A stretch of 64,000 bases of DNA from Paraburkholderia phenazinium (GTDB taxonomy: Bacteria; Pseudomonadota; Gammaproteobacteria; Burkholderiales; Burkholderiaceae). Below the pieces are notes generated by a model. The model did no database searches. It saw only the letters and a program-made list of their open reading frames with translations, and had not been told where the DNA came from. The translations under genes and the position numbers were made by a program. Where the stretch lies: assembly GCF_900141745.1 (NCBI RefSeq), contig NZ_FSRM01000002.1, positions 2,790,001 through 2,854,000 on the forward strand. The letters run 5' to 3'. Below are positions 62,210 to 64,000 of this stretch, piece by piece (within the stretch, counting starts at the first letter, position 1; every line of letters begins with the position of its first letter).

Positions 62210-64000
62210 ACCCCGACTCGCGTATCCACACGTCGCTCCAGTTTCCCGGCTTTCAGCTCGACTTGTCCAGTCAATGTCTGTGGCGGCTGGATCCGGCGCA
62301 GGCCGCTACCCGTATCGACCTCCCGCCCAAGACCTTCGCTGTGTTGCGGCATCTGGTGGAACATGCGCAGCAGCTGATGTCGTTCTATGCGCTGCTCGAA
62401 GCCGTGTGGCCCGACGTGCATGTGCAGCCCGAAGTGCTCAAGGGACATGTCGCTGCAATCCGTCGCGCCCTGGGTGACGATGCCAGTCAGCCGCGCTATG
62501 TTGAAACGCATCGCGGGCACGGCTATCGCTTTATCGCGCCGGTCGGCAATCTCGCCGTCGGCGGCGAGTCAGGCTTCTTTGCACGCAGGGCGGAGCGCTT
62601 CGTGGGCCGCGCGCCGCAGCTCGATGCCTTGCTGGCGGCACACCGGCGTGCCGAGGCCGGCTCGCGGCAGATCGTGTTTGTCACGGGCGAGGCGGGTATC
62701 GGCAAGACGGCGCTCGTCGACGAGTTCCTCGCTGCGGCAAGCCAGGGCGACACACGGGTGATGGGAGGCGGGTGCGTCGAAGGCTATGGCGGCACCGAAC
62801 CTTATTATCCGGTGCTCGAAGCGCTCGGCCGCCTCTGCCGCGGAGCAGGCGGCGAGCAGGTCAAGACGGCGCTCGTCTCGATCGCGCCCACCTGGGCCAT
62901 CCTGATGCCGTCCTGCGTGCCGGCGGATATCCTCGATTCGTTGCTCGCCCGGACACTCGGCGCCGGGCGCGAGCGCATGATGCGCGAAATCTGCGACCTG
63001 CTGCAGACGCTGGCGAGAGAACGCCCGCTGTTGCTCGTGCTGGACGATCTGCACTGGGCGGACTTTTCGACCATCGACATGCTGTCCGCGCTTGCCCAGC
63101 TCGAGGGACCGCTGCGGCTCATGATCGTGGCCGTTTACCGTAGCGACGACGCATCTTCCGTCCGGCATCCGGTGATGAAGCTCAATCACACGCTACTGCT
63201 TCGCAGAGCGTGTGAGGTGATCGAGCTTGCCCCGCTCAAGCCCGACTCGGTCGGCGCCTGGCTCATGCATGGCGCGAGCCTGAACCCGCTCGACGAGGAG
63301 TTGGCGCATCTGGTCGCCGAACGCTCGGGGGGCAATCCACTGTTCATGCAGGCGATTCTCGAGCATCTGTACGAGCATGGCCTCGCGATCAGGACGGTTG
63401 ACGGCTGGCATCAGACGGCGAGCGCCGCGCAGTTGCGCGAGGCGCTTCCGCGCACCATCGTGCAGGTCATCGAAATGCGTATCCGGCGGCTGGCTGCCAG
63501 GGCGCAACGCATGCTCGAGGCGGCGAGCGTGGCGGGACTGACGTTTGCGCCGGCAACAACGGCCGAAGCGGCTGCGATGAGCATCGAGGCGTTCGAGGAT
63601 CTGTGCGACAGCCTTGCTCGCCAGGGCCAGTTCATTCGCCGCGCCGGCGTCCAGAGCTTGCCCGACGGCAACAGCGCGCAATCGTTCAGCTTTACGCATG
63701 CGCTGGTTCGCAGCGTCTTCTACGACCGTCAGGGACTAACGCGGCGCTCCAGGTCGCACCGGCTGATTGGCGAGCGTCTCGAGACGCTGTTTCCGGTGGG
63801 GCAACGCGGCAGTCTCTCGGCGGAGCTCTGCTGGCACTTTGCCGATGCGCAGCAATGGGACAAGGCGCTCGACTATGTACGCACCGCCTTGCAAACCGCC
63901 AAGGTTCGCTGTGCCTATCGGGAAGCGCTAGCCGCGCTCGATCAGGCCGATATGCTGCTCGCACGCCTGCCGGCCGACTTGCGCGCGTTGCGGCGCGTCG
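62206..64000 (+). CDS. Winged-helix AAA-type ATPase regulator (partial)
   Basis: The reading frame is open from TTG 62206 to the window end (598 codons), so the C-terminus is missing. An N-terminal OmpR-type winged helix (about 10-105) ends VETHRGHGYRFIAPVG. A STAND/AAA ATPase follows with Walker A GEAGIGKT near 165 and Walker B LLLVLDDLHWAD near 275, and then helical repeats. This is the layout of large signal-integrating activators (CadC-type HTH plus MalT-type ATPase). The TTGA overlap with the LuxR gene suggests coupled translation. The ligand is unknown. Confidence 0.85.
   Translation, partial: MNPDSRIHTSLQFPGFQLDLSSQCLWRLDPAQAATRIDLPPKTFAVLRHLVEHAQQLMSFYALLEAVWPDVHVQPEVLKGHVAAIRRALGDDASQPRYVETHRGHGYRFIAPVGNLAVGGESGFFARRAERFVGRAPQLDALLAAHRRAEAGSRQIVFVTGEAGIGKTALVDEFLAAASQGDTRVMGGGCVEGYGGTEPYYPVLEALGRLCRGAGGEQVKTALVSIAPTWAILMPSCVPADILDSLLARTLGAGRERMMREICDLLQTLARERPLLLVLDDLHWADFSTIDMLSALAQLEGPLRLMIVAVYRSDDASSVRHPVMKLNHTLLLRRACEVIELAPLKPDSVGAWLMHGASLNPLDEELAHLVAERSGGNPLFMQAILEHLYEHGLAIRTVDGWHQTASAAQLREALPRTIVQVIEMRIRRLAARAQRMLEAASVAGLTFAPATTAEAAAMSIEAFEDLCDSLARQGQFIRRAGVQSLPDGNSAQSFSFTHALVRSVFYDRQGLTRRSRSHRLIGERLETLFPVGQRGSLSAELCWHFADAQQWDKALDYVRTALQTAKVRCAYREALAALDQADMLLARLPADLRALRRV

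Overview
The window is high-GC, densely coded DNA with no rRNA, tRNA, CRISPR array or intact transposase that I could see. Gene content points to a Burkholderiales bacterium, most likely Paraburkholderia or Burkholderia sensu lato. The indicators are a Burkholderia-type trimeric porin, DUF4148 and DUF4136-like small exported proteins, a type 2 ferredoxin-NADP reductase, HicAB, YcgR-like PilZ proteins and many two-gene ATGA overlaps. This is inference from gene families; no database search was possible.

Layout. 1-4.8 kb: a SWIM/SNF2 helicase, a DUF1697 protein and a hypothetical gene behind a palindromic site. 5.2-9.8 kb: a three-gene signalling operon (OmpR-type regulator, LysM-FecR exported protein, CHASE2 histidine kinase). 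9.9-18.8 kb: a lipoprotein, a PilZ protein, a sodium:solute symporter with its DUF3311 partner, MarC, a HicAB toxin-antitoxin pair with a palindromic operator, a class II glutamine amidotransferase, a chemoreceptor and a persulfide-dioxygenase-like metallo-hydrolase. 18.8-24.5 kb: a CobS/CobT-like AAA+/VWA pair, a porin and a flavin reductase.

24.8-32.4 kb is the most distinctive region. It is one operon of eight genes: BMP-type binding protein, two permeases, biuret-hydrolase-like amidase, double ATPase, second amidase of the same superfamily (triuret-hydrolase candidate), AtzH/DUF3225-like protein and a GntR/FCD regulator. A 34-bp near-perfect dyad lies 78 bp before the first gene and a GNRA-capped hairpin lies inside the operon. 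I read it as import and stepwise hydrolysis of biuret-type ureides as a nitrogen source, controlled by the terminal GntR gene.

32.7-49.7 kb: small exported proteins, an orphan glycogen synthase, an HSL-family esterase, a GGDEF-EAL protein, an ABC exporter, a membrane-anchored J-domain protein, an AttH-type lipocalin with its ABC transporter, a PRC-barrel protein and a second PilZ protein. 50.1-58.6 kb: a pyruvate:quinone oxidoreductase followed by YtcA, MdtN, MdtO and MdtP homologues and an MscS-type channel with a cyclic-nucleotide domain. 58.7-64 kb: four regulators in a row (MucR-like, AraC, LuxR, winged-helix ATPase). The last of these runs off the end of the window.
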